A DNA stretch of 64,000 bases, from NCBI GenBank assembly GCA_030323885.1, contig JASIRB010002297.1, forward strand, positions 51,272 through 115,271, given 5' to 3'. The position numbers were made by a program, and so were the translations under genes. The stretch comes from Branchipolynoe longqiensis. Its lineage: Eukaryota > Annelida > Polychaeta > Phyllodocida > Polynoidae. Of the stretch, positions 11,154-22,729 are shown in pieces (the stretch's first letter is position 1; each line of letters opens with the position of its first letter). A model generated the notes under the pieces. The model was given only the letters and a program-made list of their open reading frames with translations. It was not told the DNA's origin and made no database searches.

Positions 11154-11483
11154 CTACCCTGTTATCTAGGTCATGAGCGGTGTGGGTTGGTGGGCAAAAC
11201 CAGATAGGTGTTCCGTTGACTGCAGCTGGACGAGTTGTGGCGGTTTGAACCAGACGGGGGTTGAACACGTGACCGATTTGGCGGGGAATCCAATGTCGGT
11301 CGGGTCAGGTCGGAGAGCCCTAGGGGGAGCCGGTGGAGTTACTCGGGCTTAATCCGGTAGATGGCGTGCGGGGTGGCCACCCGGTCAGTCCGGGTACTTA
11401 AGCTAGGTGGCGCCACCTGTCGGGTCATTACGGAGGGCTTTCCACCCTGTAAATTACCCATGTTACGGATAACATGCACAATA

Positions 11484-11678
11484 TACGAAGGCGGAGTCAT
11501 GACATGAATAGTTGTTAATCCTTATTCAGAACAGGAAGGGGAGCTGTCAGCAGTTAATTCTATGAGGACATTTCAGATAGGTTACAAATCAATCACTATG
11601 TTCATGTCTACATGCAATCGGGTCAAATGTTATTTCTCATTTACAGGTCACAAGTGGCCGGGACCCAAACCCTCAACA
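11484..11678 (-). repeat. Split repeat B1 of the 11-15 kb YR element
   Basis: Direct-repeat partner of 10959-11153, ending three bases before the recombinase stop region at 11681. The intervening 11154-11483 is the A2-position segment and contains the palindrome GGTGGCGCCACC. Confidence 0.75.
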
Positions 11679-11680
11679 AA

Positions 11681-12530
11681 TTATATGAAGGGATGGGGGC
11701 CATCCACGAGGATGCTTTTTAGTACATAGTGATGGACCACAGCCAATGTCCACGCGCCGAGCTGCATGATCTCAGAGATCGAGCTGTCTGCCACTGCACA
11801 CGCCTGTGCCCGGCCCCTCCTCAGGTTATGTAGTGTGTACTCAGCGGGTGCTCTTACACCGAGAGCTGCCAGTCCCATGCGGAGGGCAGCAAGCATCACC
11901 AGGGCCCGGACCGGGACATTACCAACCAATAGGAAGGCTGGCTCGCTTGGGCGAGGCTGCTGGAATGTGATGTATCGATTCGAGGCTGCAACGTGGCAGC
12001 ATAGTGACTGGTAGGCTTTGGATGACGATGCGGTATGCCTGGTCCGGCCTCCACCTAGTCTTGGTGGTGGAGACTAGTACTGATAGCCCCTCCTTTGTTC
12101 TGGCAATGGCCGCCCACCTCAGGTTACCGTGGCGGAGTGGTGTAGCGTATCCGATGAGGAGTGCTGCGATGAGTACTCTGGCTGTTGGACCCACTGCTGT
12201 CAGGTAGCGAGTTAGTGCTCTGATGTGCTGCGGAGTAAGTGGCGGGGCCGGTCTGGGGGTGTGGTTCAACAGGCGTGCCACACCCTTTTTCATCAGGGCG
12301 ACTGGGTACGTGTCGAAAGGTGTCCGGGACCCTCCAAACATATGTACCCATGTCCTAGCCCCACTGATGTAGTTCATAGCGGCTCCCACGGATGCGAGGG
12401 TTTCTTTTAGGTGGAGTATATATATATGCCATGAGGTCGTACTGCGTTGGGGCGAGCGGGTCGATGCGATGGCGGTCCGCAAACTGGATGTATTTCTTCG
12501 CCTGTACCTCCTTGTTCTTCCAGACGCCAC
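11681..12530 (-). pseudogene. Tyrosine recombinase of the 11-15 kb element, frameshifted
   Basis: The frame 12530-11919 gives the core-binding domain and the first catalytic region: YISGARTWVHMFGG, LLNHTPRPAPPLTPQHIRAL and IGYATPLRHGNLRWA, whose Arg is box I, then the STTKTRWR lysine strand. The C-terminal part is in another frame (11929-11681): YTLHNLRRGRAQACA carries HxxR (H-N-L-R), then IMQLGAWT and VHHYV with the Tyr nucleophile. All catalytic residues survive, but a frame break near 11925 separates them. The product would recombine circular cDNA into the genome. Confidence 0.75.
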
Positions 12531-12625
12531 TCACCAGACCCGCAAAGTATACCTCCAGGATTCTTTTGTGGTTTCGGTCGGGGTAGCCTGGGAATAGAGG
12601 AGCAATTTAGTACGATATTCACAGG

Positions 12626-13018
12626 CTAACCTAGAGTCTGTGGGTAAAAAATGTTTTCAAAAGAGACTTCGATTTCAGAAATATTTATATCTCTAGTGAG
12701 GCTACCTGCCCTAACTCTAGCATCTATATCAAAGGGACCATGGGTGGAAGGGGGGTCCGCGAATGGGCCCAGCATGGAGGCCTGGTCTATTTCAGTTGCT
12801 ATGTACCACCGTATGTCGTCGATCTGGTGGGGATCATCCATGTGGTTGGTGGTGGAGGGGATAGGGGGGTCAGGTGCCGCATAGTCAGCAGGCCATCCAT
12901 ATTCAAGGAACTCCACGACCTGGCTATCGTGATAGCCTGTTAGTAGTTCCTTCCAGGCGTTGATGATGAGGCACGAGGGGATGGGTATCCGGGCCCTCAT
13001 GTAGTAGCCCTCACCCAC
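12626..13018 (-). pseudogene. DIRS/Ngaro RT N-terminal region
   Basis: The segments LLTGYHDSQVVEFLEYGWPA, DYAAPDPPIPSTTNHMDDP and IATEIDQASMLGPFADPP match the pre-palm segment of DIRS/Ngaro RT, and the 33.6-kb element has an equivalent. It then loses homology (FDIDARVRAG onward) with no palm motifs, so the RT/RNase H core has been deleted between here and the YR. Confidence 0.65.
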
Positions 13019-13365
13019 TGATAAATGTTAAGGTATTTGTGGTGTTTTTCCCAGAGGAATATATGTGGGTATGGCCATATGTCGTTCAGGATGGGCCTAT
13101 AGTCCATGGGCGTTATGGGTGGGCATGAGTTTAGGCTTGAGATGGTTACGTGAGCCCCGGGGTCGTCTAGTGTTGGTTCATCAGTGTCTGCATTTACATC
13201 ATCTCCCCTTCCGTGGGTTGTGACGTATGTGTCATGGCTGCCACCATGGGCGCTGCCATCTTTGATTGCAGTGTTGTCGTCACCGGTTGCGCCATCTTGT
13301 GTGGTAGCGGTCGGTTGTTTGGCCCCAGCGGCGGTTTCAGTTGGCGGCCATTTTGTATTTGTCAC
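12997..13365 (-). pseudogene. Linker upstream of the RT in the same element
   Basis: A low-complexity acidic N-terminus (GATGDDNTAIKDGSAHGG) then NSCPPITPMDYRPILNDIWP, immediately before the RT N-terminal region in a neighbouring frame. Function is not assignable beyond being the 5' part of pol. Confidence 0.45.
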
Positions 13366-13412
13366 GCCGGTGGCGCCACCTGTCTAACTTCTTGGAAGCT
13401 GTGGTCTTTAGG

Positions 13413-14053
13413 TTAGGGTTGCATGGCATCGGGGATGGCGAGTTTTTCTGCATGTTTGAGAGGCTGATCACTTCTCCTTTTTAGTATGTAACGGACCTGA
13501 TCGGTCACTTCTGCCAGTGGATTACAGTTATCGGCATGTACATGGGTGGCAGTGCACGTGCCACAGTGTTGATCTGCACATACCGGGTGTGAGCTGCTTA
13601 AGCTGGTGTTGCAGTGCTCAATCTCGTCAGGCTCCTCATCTGTTAAGTTTGTGATGCACGGGGAGCCACATCTCAAAAACCCTGGGTGGTCTGTTGCGCG
13701 GATGATGAGGCTGTAAGTGTTGCCTTCTTCTCGAGGAAACGCTTTTTGTTCATGCATTCCTTCTCCTTATGCATGTTCGCACGGCGGTACTTATTCGTGC
13801 ACCATGCGCACATGTGTACCTTCCTGTCTGGCAGCTGTCCATGTGTCGCCATGAAACCACAATCATTTCCCCAGTTCCATGGGTGGCATGGCTTCCTGTC
13901 CATGTCAGGGTTAAAGTCCTGTCGGTTCTCAATCACCCCGCCGGCGCTGCCAGCTGCTTGGCTGATGTTGTACATGGGGCGAGTGTTCTTGTTTGAAGCT
14001 GTGGCACTGGCACGCACTCCCATAGCAAAAATGTCCCGTTGGACATCTTTCAC
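13413..14053 (-). pseudogene. Gag C-terminus with Cys/His cluster
   Basis: Reading 14053-13673 gives a zinc-binding cluster typical of YR-retrotransposon Gag: CHPWNWGNDCGFMATHGQL then HMCAWCTNKYRRANMHKEKE and a final Cys. It probably binds element RNA. It continues in another frame at 13757-13413. The gag at 56992-57798 has an analogous CYAWN cluster. Confidence 0.6.
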
Positions 14054-15012
14054 CGCCTACTGATCCAGCCATCCATTTGGCAGCCGCCGATCGTCTATCA
14101 TTGAGAAGACGCACTCAGACCATAGGTGGCATGTTTCCCACTGCCAGTCTTTTGCCATGGTAGCTAGTTGGTGGATATGGTCTATGATTGGATCTGTCCT
14201 GGAGTCAGAGATCTTGGGTGCCCTGAGCATAGTGCACAGTGCTTCAAGATACTATGACCAGGTCGCCTCACTAAGGTGAATCTTCTCCGTCTTATCTCCC
14301 CAAATTACATAATAGTGTGGAAGCCATGGTGTTTTACCTTTTCTCTTTCCGAGTGCTGCGCTGGCTGCAACTAGGAGTTCAGATATGTTGTCCGGGCTGT
14401 CATCGTCTTCCACGATCACGGTTATGGCGTGCATTGTACCTCATGTGGTTTCCTCCCAGGATTGGTGTGGAGTTGTACAGGTCCCGGTATTGTTCGTAAT
14501 GTCCCTATAGGTTGTTGTGCTTTTTTGTGTTTTATTCTTGGTGACGGGGCCGTCCTGGGTGCGACAAAGTCCTTTGTCACTCAAGTTCGATGTTGGGTTG
14601 ATTTATACGGCAGGGGTTGTGGTTCATCGTCAATGTCACTGTCACTGTCAGATTCCTCCGACAGGGTGTTTTCCTCCTGAGCACATTTCCTCCTCGATCG
14701 TGACTTATGCTGAAATGCGTCCATCCTACCAGCTAGTTTGGACCTGCTGGTTGACATCTGAGCCGCCACGGCACAGCTAACGGCTGAGTTGACAGCTTGG
14801 ACGATCAGGTCTGTAGCTGTCACCTGGGTCTATGTTGACGGTTCTTGTCCGTGTAATGCCGGCGCAGGTTTGCTGGCTGGAAGGCAATCCGGAGATACGT
14901 CGGTAATATCACCATGGTGCTCCGGTTCCGATTGGCCCTTCCTCAGTGTCCCACGTGGCTTGGGTGTATCATTCTTGCATGCTTTCTTCGATGTCTTCCT
15001 TGTGTTTGGCAT
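14054..15012 (-). pseudogene. Gag N-terminal and central part
   Basis: Frames 15012-14830 (lysine-rich, TRKTSKKACKNDTPKPRG), 14823-14581 (SEESDSDSDIDDEP acidic run) and 14434-14252 (ISELLVAASAALGKRKG) form a broken Gag with a charged N-terminus and a helical core. Assignment rests on position upstream of the Cys/His cluster. Confidence 0.5.
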
Positions 15013-15060
15013 ATTGCGCTATGAAAAGCTGTCACTGATAATAGGCTGAACCGTAGGGAC

Positions 15061-16255
15061 AAACCATACGGACAGTGAAACGTGTCAACAGTAAAGTTTT
15101 AGATTGAGCTCACGGTTTCATTGTCGTCTCACGTCAATTGATCGTATCCTTGAAAGCTTACAGATGAACAGCACTGCAGAAAGCCCAGTAACACAGTGAG
15201 ATTGAGTAGATCCGTTCAGACAATCCGAGAGACAACCCGCTACATGGAGGATATCAATAGCGTGAACATATTTGACTGTGTGTTAAAAGTCATATGATAT
15301 ATTGTATTAGGTACATTTTTAATGCTGAATGTGTTAAATATTAATTGTTTTTTTCGCAGAATTTTAATATTATAATGTATTAGAGAGTACAGAACGTATT
15401 AACATTGGTAACGTGTAGAATAATCCATTCATTACATGAAAGCTTGTCTGTGTAGATACTGGTCTTTGCCAGAAATCTTTTAAAGATTTCATAGTCTATT
15501 TGGATATATTCTTTAGGAAAAAGTACTGAAGTTTGTAGGACATGTTCTGACATTTTTGGGGGAAGAGTGTAAGAATTTTAGGAGAATGTACTGAAGTTTG
15601 TAGGACATGTTCTGAAATTTTTGGGGGAAGAGTGTAAGAATTTTAGGAGAATGTACTGAAGTTTGTAGGACATGTTCTGAAATTTTTGGGGGAAGAGTCC
15701 TAGAATTTTGGTATAAGTTCTGAAAATTGTTCTTTGGAAGTAGTAATTCTGTAGAAATACTCTCTTGAAGATCATACTATACATTAGGAAGCTATTGAGA
15801 TTGTCACAGGAATGGATTAATTAATATGTGACATATACGCAATGTGATAAAAGTCTCTACGAAATGCATAGATCGCTTAATGTTTGCTATTGGAAATTCG
15901 AGAATATTCAGAATTTCATTAGATAAACATTGCGTCACCATAGTGTGCCGGTTCTTAGGTGCTGGGCGTAAATCTTGAGTCACCACGTACGAATATAGAA
16001 CTGCCGGTGGTTAGAAACAGAATCTAAATTTGGACGCCTTTCTGTGCCATAGCACACGGCGAATCATACGCTGTCAACACAACAGCACTGAGACAATGGA
16101 AAGCGACGCGACTTCGCACGTGCAGACATAATTAGCTTTACGTAATGCCATTGACTTTCTAGATTGTTTTGACGGAATCTAGAAATGTATATTACGCAAG
16201 CGCCATGAGGAATTCCAGTCAGTGGCAGTACTTTCAAGAAGTAGTGGTGCGGAAG
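15061..16255. other. Intergenic AT-rich DNA
   Basis: No coding content recognised. It contains the 65-bp triplet repeat at 15523-15710, described separately. Confidence 0.5.
15523..15710. repeat. 65-bp tandem repeat, three near-identical copies
   Basis: Units start with GTACTGAAGTTTGTAGGACA at 15523, 15588 and 15653 and include TTTTTGGGGGAAGAGTGTAA. Only a few differences between copies. Confidence 0.9.
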
Positions 16256-16263
16256 TTTGAGTG

Positions 16264-16846
16264 CACAGCGATGGCATTGTGATAGATGGTCACAAATTTA
16301 AGGATGCTAGCACCCTCCCAGAAAAATTCTCACTATCCAAGGCTAAAACAGTTGAGATACATGAGCAACTTTACTTTCACTCAGAACACTCATTCCTATC
16401 CAACTTCCACCCTTCGCCGATCACTGAGGACAATGAGGTCTATCTATCCAACAACCGAACACTGCCTTCAGACAGCAAAATGCCGCTTGGAAAATGACAA
16501 GGAAAAACTGGGTCAGGTGCTGGCTTCCCAAACACCAATGGAAGGAAAGCGCATCGGTGATCAGATACCATAATCGGCTGAATGGCGTCACAGCAGAGAA
16601 GCAATCCTAACAGTAACAAGGCTCATTGACCAAAAGTTTGATCAAAATCCTGACTTGGCAGGCATGCTTGTGGCTACTGGCCACATTAAACTAAATGAAG
16701 CGACCAAAAACACATATTTCGGAATTGGAGCCACCCTGCATAGCAGAGCACTAAGAGACAGATCATATACTGGGATCAATAAACTGGGACAGGCTTTGGC
16801 AGTTAAGCGAGACAATATCAGTGCTGGCAGGAGCCACAACGAATAA
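16264..16846 (+). pseudogene. NADAR-domain (YbiA/DUF1768-like) ORF, broken
   Basis: NADAR domains process ADP-ribose-related substrates. The family pattern is readable across frames: SEHSFLSNFHPSPITEDNEV, then PTTEHCLQTAKCRLENDKE, ASQTPMEGKRIGDQIP, EWRHSREAILTVTRLIDQKF, LAGMLVATGHIKLNEATKN and TYFGIGATLHSR. The conserved Glu of the EH..Q.AK motif and the WGIG-like segment (here YFGIG) are present. There is a frameshift near 16430 and one in-frame TAA at about 16571. It lies about 1.8 kb upstream of a LINE endonuclease on the same strand, so it may be the element's ORF1 or a captured host domain. Confidence 0.65.
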
Positions 16847-18675
16847 AGCTAAACTGGCCGACGGAACAAGCACAATCCACAAACAGCATCACACAACTGA
16901 CTAGATGGACAGGGCCATCCTACTATTGACGAACACTTCGGAATGCTCTGCCACCATGGCACATCCCCGAAGCTGATAGAGCATCCACCTGAGCACTGCC
17001 GACCACCACCACAGCTGCCCATCGCCAATGTCACTGCCCGTCACCATCACCATTTCCAATGCCAAAGCCAGAAAAGATCGCCCCCCTGTATGACACCGCT
17101 ACCAATGCCAGCACTCCAGGTGTGCAGCATCAGGATCATGACCACAACTCACTGACCCATCATCTCAATCACTGGACTCTGTGACAGCAAGTAGACTAGC
17201 CTGCTAAGTGCACCATCGATCTACTATTGGGGTTATGTAGTCCACTGAACCAAACGTTATTTGAGTTCTGATCTGCCAATTACCTATTTGACTGCCATTT
17301 ACATGTATAGCCAGCATACATGATCAGTGTATGCGCCTGGATACACACACTCATATATATCAAACTCTGTGTGCATATGGCCTTATGGTTGTGATCATCA
17401 GTGCTGGCACCTGTCCTTACCACTGGACACAACTAAGGCACTACTGTCTATGACACTGATCCAATCTGTATGTACTCAATGCTCCATATATTATTGGCAA
17501 ACACCGTAACCTCTGACCTGGCTCACAGGCCACACTGTTTCATGTTTACAGGTTATTATACATGCAATGGACATACTTTGACTGTCTGCACTACTACCCT
17601 TACTTATGTACAACTACTGTGCACCTTGATTCTGCTTCAGAATCTGCTACTGGGTTATGTCAGTCCACTGGCCCGAACCTTTGATCTAGTTTGGATTTGA
17701 CTGCATGGTCTGCCGGTGCAAATTTGACTGGTCTTATGCAAGAGGCACAAACTCCCCTGTCAGAATTATAAATCTCTCCTACATACGTAACGTTTATGCC
17801 TGAGAGTGAGAGCACAATGCATGAATGCCAGACTATTTGTGCATGTGCCCTTGTTCCTATGACCACTTTCAAGCACACCCAAAGCACTATTATGTAAACA
17901 ACTTAGTTTCAAACTGTTTATAGTCATGCCTCTATATGCTAAAGGTAGACCTCTGACCCGAGCCCACAGGTAATACCGCTTCATATTTGTATGTTAGAAA
18001 TTGATGGACTTATATTGACTACAATTATTTAAATACTACAACTGTGCACCTCAATTCCCAGTGCTTACGGAGCTGATCAGCATGAGTTTTGTTGCTGATG
18101 GAAGAGGTGGGATCAACCTTTGGAACTGGTATGCCTGATAATGCAGATTCACAGTAATCCTCAATCTATACGTTTTATGCTGAACCTGGCTTGGGCCTTC
18201 ACTTGATTACCCAAACACCAACTGCAGCTAATGCGAGTGGCGACACTATCTACTGTTGACCACACTCAACTGTTACTGATCCCTGTCTAATTGTCATATA
18301 TCATCAACTCAGCCAACAACATTAACAAGAACCTATTAAGTAGACCGTACATTAATTAACCAGCCCCCTGTTGCAACATGATACACTAATATCATGCCCC
18401 TGCCATTGAGATTTAACCGCAACCAAAACTGAACTCAGCCTAAGCCAACAACCACCACCACACCATGGCTAAAAGACAAATACCAAGTTTAACTAAAGCT
18501 GGATGCCCGTTAAGTGATAGTACCGGGCGAGCATCCACGCCCAACAAAGAATGCACTGTACACCATGGTAAAGACACAACCACATTAACACTAACTGGGG
18601 GGGGGGGGGTCCTTTGGGGGATGGGGCGGACCGTATTTTCAGGGAAGGAGGCAGGCTGATGTTGGCCCGGGGCCT
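16847..18675 (+). other. Region between the NADAR ORF and LINE-2, with degenerate repeat of about 430 bp
   Basis: No long ORF. 16900-17160 encodes scattered Pro/His-rich short frames. A degenerate tandem repeat is visible: GGGTTATGTAGTCCACTGAA (17230) recurs as GGGTTATGTCAGTCCACTGG (17651), and CCTCTGACCTGGCTCACAGG (17511) as CCTCTGACCCGAGCCCACAG (17951). A G-run lies at 18597-18608. Possibly the LINE 5' UTR/ORF1 region. Confidence 0.45.
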
Positions 18676-18711
18676 TTGGGACCGTGTCATCTGGGCACAC
18701 TTCCTTTAACA

Positions 18712-19380
18712 GATCTGCCAGGACTCAAGATTGGCCACCTAAATATATGTAGCCTCACACATAAGATCAACCAGCTAAGAGCCGACCTACCCAGGTCGGG
18801 TTTTGATGTCTTCACTATATCAGAAACATGGCTCAATAGAACAGTTGAAGACAGACTCACAACTATACAAGGTTACCAATGTATAAGGGCTGACAGAAAA
18901 ACAAAGCAACATAGTGGGCAGACCAAAGCGGGTGGTGGACTAGGTATTTACTTTAAGCAGGATCTCCATGTTGATGCAGGTAAACATGCTGAGCATAACC
19001 TATCAAATAGCAATATTCATAATGAAGGGAAAAAAAAAAATGACAAAAGAATCACCACCCACTGGGGATGCTCTTATAGGAACTGCAATTTTAATGATTT
19101 GGCTGGCACACTCAAAGAAATAAACAGTACCGAATTCCTGGATATGAAGGACCCCAACCTATGTTGGGTTTTGCTAAACACAACAATCACTAATGCAACT
19201 GACAGGCACTGTCCCCTAACGGAGATCACCACCAGAATGACCATGGGAGGTTATCTTAATGACAAACTAATAAAGCTTCAAAAGGATAGAGATTACTTTA
19301 ACCAAAAGTTTGAGAAAACAAAATATCCAGGGGATGAATTCATAGCTAAATGTATGGCAGGAAGGCTAGGAGTGAAGTAA
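18712..19380 (+). pseudogene. LINE-2 endonuclease, internally deleted
   Basis: LKIGHLNICSLTHKINQLR carries the first Asn motif, DVFTISETWLN the catalytic Glu and AGGGLGIYFKQDL the next strand. After NLSNSNIHNEGKK the sequence jumps to the RT-proximal linker. The GDFN and SDH motifs seen in the LINE at 312-1241 are missing, so nicking activity would be lost. Confidence 0.75.
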
Positions 19381-19669
19381 GGAAAGCCAAAGCAAGTTAT
19401 TATCAAGTCCAGATAGACAAATATAAACAATGCCAGAAAATGTTGGCATGAAATAAACCAAATCGAACCTAAAAACAAGACAAGAATCAGTGGCCTTACA
19501 AATGCAGAGACTGGTAATAAAATCCCAGATGAATTATTAGCAGAGGAAATCAATAACTATTTCATAGATATAGGTGAGAAACTAGCCAATAAATTCAAAC
19601 AGAAGGATGACCAACACAAAACCTTCCAGGCCAAACTAAATAAAGAAAAGTAAACAACCCAGGCCGAAA

Positions 19670-20786
19670 TCCTTGATAGAACTAACAAAATATCGATCTA
19701 CAAATCATCAGGTATGAAGGACATCAGTACCACTTTGATAAAAAGTGCAATCACAACACTGAGTGCAGAATTTACACATTTATGTAACCTAATAATTAGC
19801 ACAGGCATCTTCCCTGACGACTGGAATGTAGCCACAGTGACGCCCATACCTAAAGTCAACATCCCACAAACCTGTAGTGAACTACGCCCAATATCGATCC
19901 TCCCGCTGCCTGGCAAGATCATAGAACAAATAATACATGACCAAATTAAGACATTCCTTGAGTCCTCTAACTATTTAACCTACCAGCAAAACGGCTTTAG
20001 GGAAAATAAGTCCACCACTGGGTACTAGCCTCTCTACTGGATGAACTTCTATCAAACATAGACAAGGGTGATCTTACTATTGCACTCTTCCTGGATTTCA
20101 AGAAGGCATTTGATACGATCGACCACAAAATCCTCAAACATAAAATAGAACGAGCTGGGATAGGCAATAGAGCACGTAGCTATCTCACAAATTACCTCAG
20201 CAATAGAAAACAATACACAAAACTAAGTGATACCAACTCGACCACCCGAGAAATAAAAACAGGAGTTCCACAGGGTTCCACTCTGAGACCCCTACTGTTT
20301 CTAATAATTATAAATGACCTACCTCTAGTTTCCAACAAAGCATCTTTGACATTATTTGCCGATGATGCAGTGCTAACGATACATAACAATGACCTTGCCA
20401 TAGCCGCAACCTAGGCTGGAATGGTACTGGATGGAGTGAATACATGGTGCCATGAGAATAAACTAACATTAAATGGCACTAAAACTAAGTATATAATCTA
20501 TGGAACCAAAGCAAGGAAGGCGAGGGCCCAGCCAATACAACTCCAGAGGGGTGGCTTAGTGCTCGATGAGATGAACTATAAGTACCTAGGCACAACTCTC
20601 AATGCGACTCTAAGTGGTACCCAACAACTGGCAAGACTTAACCAAACACTGGCACTAAAAATGAACACATTCAGAAAAATAAGGACCTATGTAAGTAAGA
20701 ATACTGCACTACAGCTGTACAAGTCAACAATATTACCAATTATAGACTACAACGATATCATCTATGGATTACTAACGAAGCAGTAA
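19670..20786 (+). pseudogene. LINE-2 reverse transcriptase, catalytic motif intact but interrupted
   Basis: Motifs in order: DDWNVATVTPIPKV and LRPISILPLPGKIIEQ (19714-20028), then after a stop at 20026 LFLDFKKAFDTIDHKIL (first catalytic Asp), GVPQGSTLRPLLF, and LTLFADDAVLTI with the FADD active site intact near 20355. A further in-frame stop lies at about 20412. Thumb-like sequence follows (YLGTTLNATLSG) to 20786. Polymerises cDNA from element RNA in intact relatives. Confidence 0.8.
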
Positions 20787-20861
20787 GAGACCAAATTACA
20801 AAGAACGCAAAACAGAGCTCTCAGAACAGTATTCCAGGGCAAGATACTAAGTGTGGTTTAA

Positions 20862-21191
20862 ATGCATAGCAGAGCAGGGCTGGACACTCTGGATTTACAT
20901 AGGAACCTACACCTAATGACACTGATGTATAAACGTGCAAGTGATGACAAATACATAGATCGCACAACCAGGGTAACGAGAAGGGGGACATCGACCCTAC
21001 TCTGGGTGCTCAATGCTAATACAAATAAGTTAATCGGAGCTCCGATTTACAAAGGAAGTGTCATGTGTACTAAACTCCCAACCAAAACGAGAGAAACGGG
21101 TTCGATCCTTGACTTTAAAAATGCATACAGAGCTCACCTGGTTATTCAGGCCCAACACCTGGCACTGCAAATATATAATGTGACCTACTGA
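20862..21191 (+). pseudogene. LINE-2 ORF2 C-terminal segment
   Basis: Continues after the thumb: LDTLDLHRNLHLMTLMYKRA and STLLWVLNANTNKLIGAP. This resembles the conserved C-terminal region of Jockey/CR1 ORF2 (LP.RR......L.MYK). In a different frame from the RT part. Confidence 0.6.
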
Positions 21192-22330
21192 ACGACCCAT
21201 TGACTTTGCCCTCTCTCATGCCTGTTCTCTCCCTGCCTGTCTGCCCCCTGCCCCTACACCCCTCCCCCCCCGCCCCTTCGACATTTTGACAAACAACTAT
21301 TATAACTCAATGACATAATAACATTCAAGACGCACTACCACCAGTGAATAACTACATCTTCAACCAGCATTGCATGCGATATAAACCACTATACATGCAC
21401 AATATGGCACTATTAAAAGACTAACCATTATTAAAACCAAATTTAACTGACATACAAAAACAGCATATGATTTAACCACTAGTGTACATTACTGCACACT
21501 CTATCTTGATGCATATACCTTGCACTATGCTGAGTACCTATGCTGTACACTATACAGCATAGGTTGCTACCTCACTTTCTTTTTATTTTCAGAATGGGTT
21601 GTGCTGCACACAATGCAACACATTCCACTTCCACTATGTACAAATCAAATGTGATCGCTCCAAAGGCTGGAACACCAGTGCCTCGGCGCTGACAAAATAT
21701 GTATCCAGATGAATAAAAATATATGCGTATACTCTGAAAACCAATGCTGAGCACGTCGAGTTGAACACATTGAATTGTTACTGTCGTACTGAATAGCATT
21801 GCTTGATAGATTGTCCATATGAATTATATTGGCATGAAAGTTACTATACTTTGTGAAACTAAATAACACATTGGAGATTCTACAATTAATCTGAAATTAT
21901 TGGAATTTAGGTTGTTGGTTTAGTAACTCAGCTTTGGCTAAATATTAAATACATTTGCATTGCATTTCAATGTCATGGGGATATTGTTATAGCGGATAGA
22001 CAATTGTATACTAGTTACACGATGTGGTACCGGGTGAAAATCGTATATAAATACCAAAATCGTATATAAGTACCATTGATTGCTTTTGGTTCTGGAGATT
22101 AATGGAAATTTATTACGTTGGTTAGTTGAAACTCATATAACTACAGATAAATGCATTCTTCTATGTGACAGAGTTTCTACAACACTCAGATTAATGATAT
22201 TATGATATAGTTATATTCTTTTTTTCATTAAGTAGTAATAAATAAATATATTTATATTCTATGGGGGATATAGAATATTTTTGATTATTTACTTATTGGT
22301 AATATAAGAAATAAACTTGAAATCTGTGAT
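21192..22330. other. LINE-2 3' flank and AT-rich DNA
   Basis: C-rich patch at 21236-21280, then AT-rich sequence without genes. A short duplication (AAATCGTATATAA) is present at 22038-22066. Confidence 0.5.
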
Positions 22331-22339
22331 AGACACTAA

Positions 22340-22445
22340 TAAAATTATTTCACTCTAAGCGTGTATCATTTGGATTGACAAATGCACAAGCTGTATTCCA
22401 AAGAATAATGAATTTAGTTATTGTAAAAGTTTGAAGAATTTTGTT
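22340..22445 (+). pseudogene. Gypsy reverse transcriptase remnant
   Basis: A short window reads FGLTNAQAVFQRIMNLVI, the conserved Ty3/Gypsy RT block just before the YxDD motif. It closely matches the same block of the minus-strand Gypsy near 38430. The catalytic motif is not readable after it. Orientation is plus. Confidence 0.65.
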
Positions 22446-22729
22446 TGATTTATTCATATGGTTACCGGTAATAATAGTTAATGAATCTATGGGAGATATG
22501 ATCCATTATTATATAGTCGTAAAATCATTACGATAATAGTGGTGGACACTTTACATAATTGGCTTCTGTGGTAAACTGGTAACAAATTACAGATGTACGG
22601 ATATGATAGAAGGTATATGACGACCTTTTCCGTTCGATCTATTCAGTGTTGGCCAAGATTTATGCACTAACAAATTATTGGTGAATAAAACAAAATACAA
22701 ACTTAAATTAATAAATTCATAAGAAATTG

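Larger units (their letters stand above)
10959..15060 (-). mobile_element. YR retrotransposon (Ngaro/DIRS type), deletion derivative
   Basis: A minus-strand element reading gag (15012 to about 13413), a pol N-terminus (13365-12626) and a YR (12530-11681), followed by a B1-A2-B2 arrangement: 195-bp repeats at 11484-11678 and 10959-11153 flank a 330-bp segment. This order at the 3' end is the Ngaro-type split-repeat layout. The left partner A1 is not seen near 15 kb, so the 5' end is probably missing. RT palm and RNase H are absent. Confidence 0.75.
18676..21191 (+). mobile_element. LINE-2 (Jockey/CR1-like) ORF2 region
   Basis: Endonuclease (18712-19380) and RT (about 19670-20786) of a non-LTR retrotransposon, followed by a C-terminal part to 21191. 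It shares the RPISIL motif and layout with the LINE at 310-3298 but is a distinct copy. Stops and frameshifts interrupt it. The 3' UTR probably extends into 21192-21570, with no poly(A) tail seen. Confidence 0.8.

Noticed and set aside
16264..16846. Functional host NADAR enzyme
   Set aside because: A frameshift and an in-frame stop interrupt it, and no introns or flanking exons are seen.
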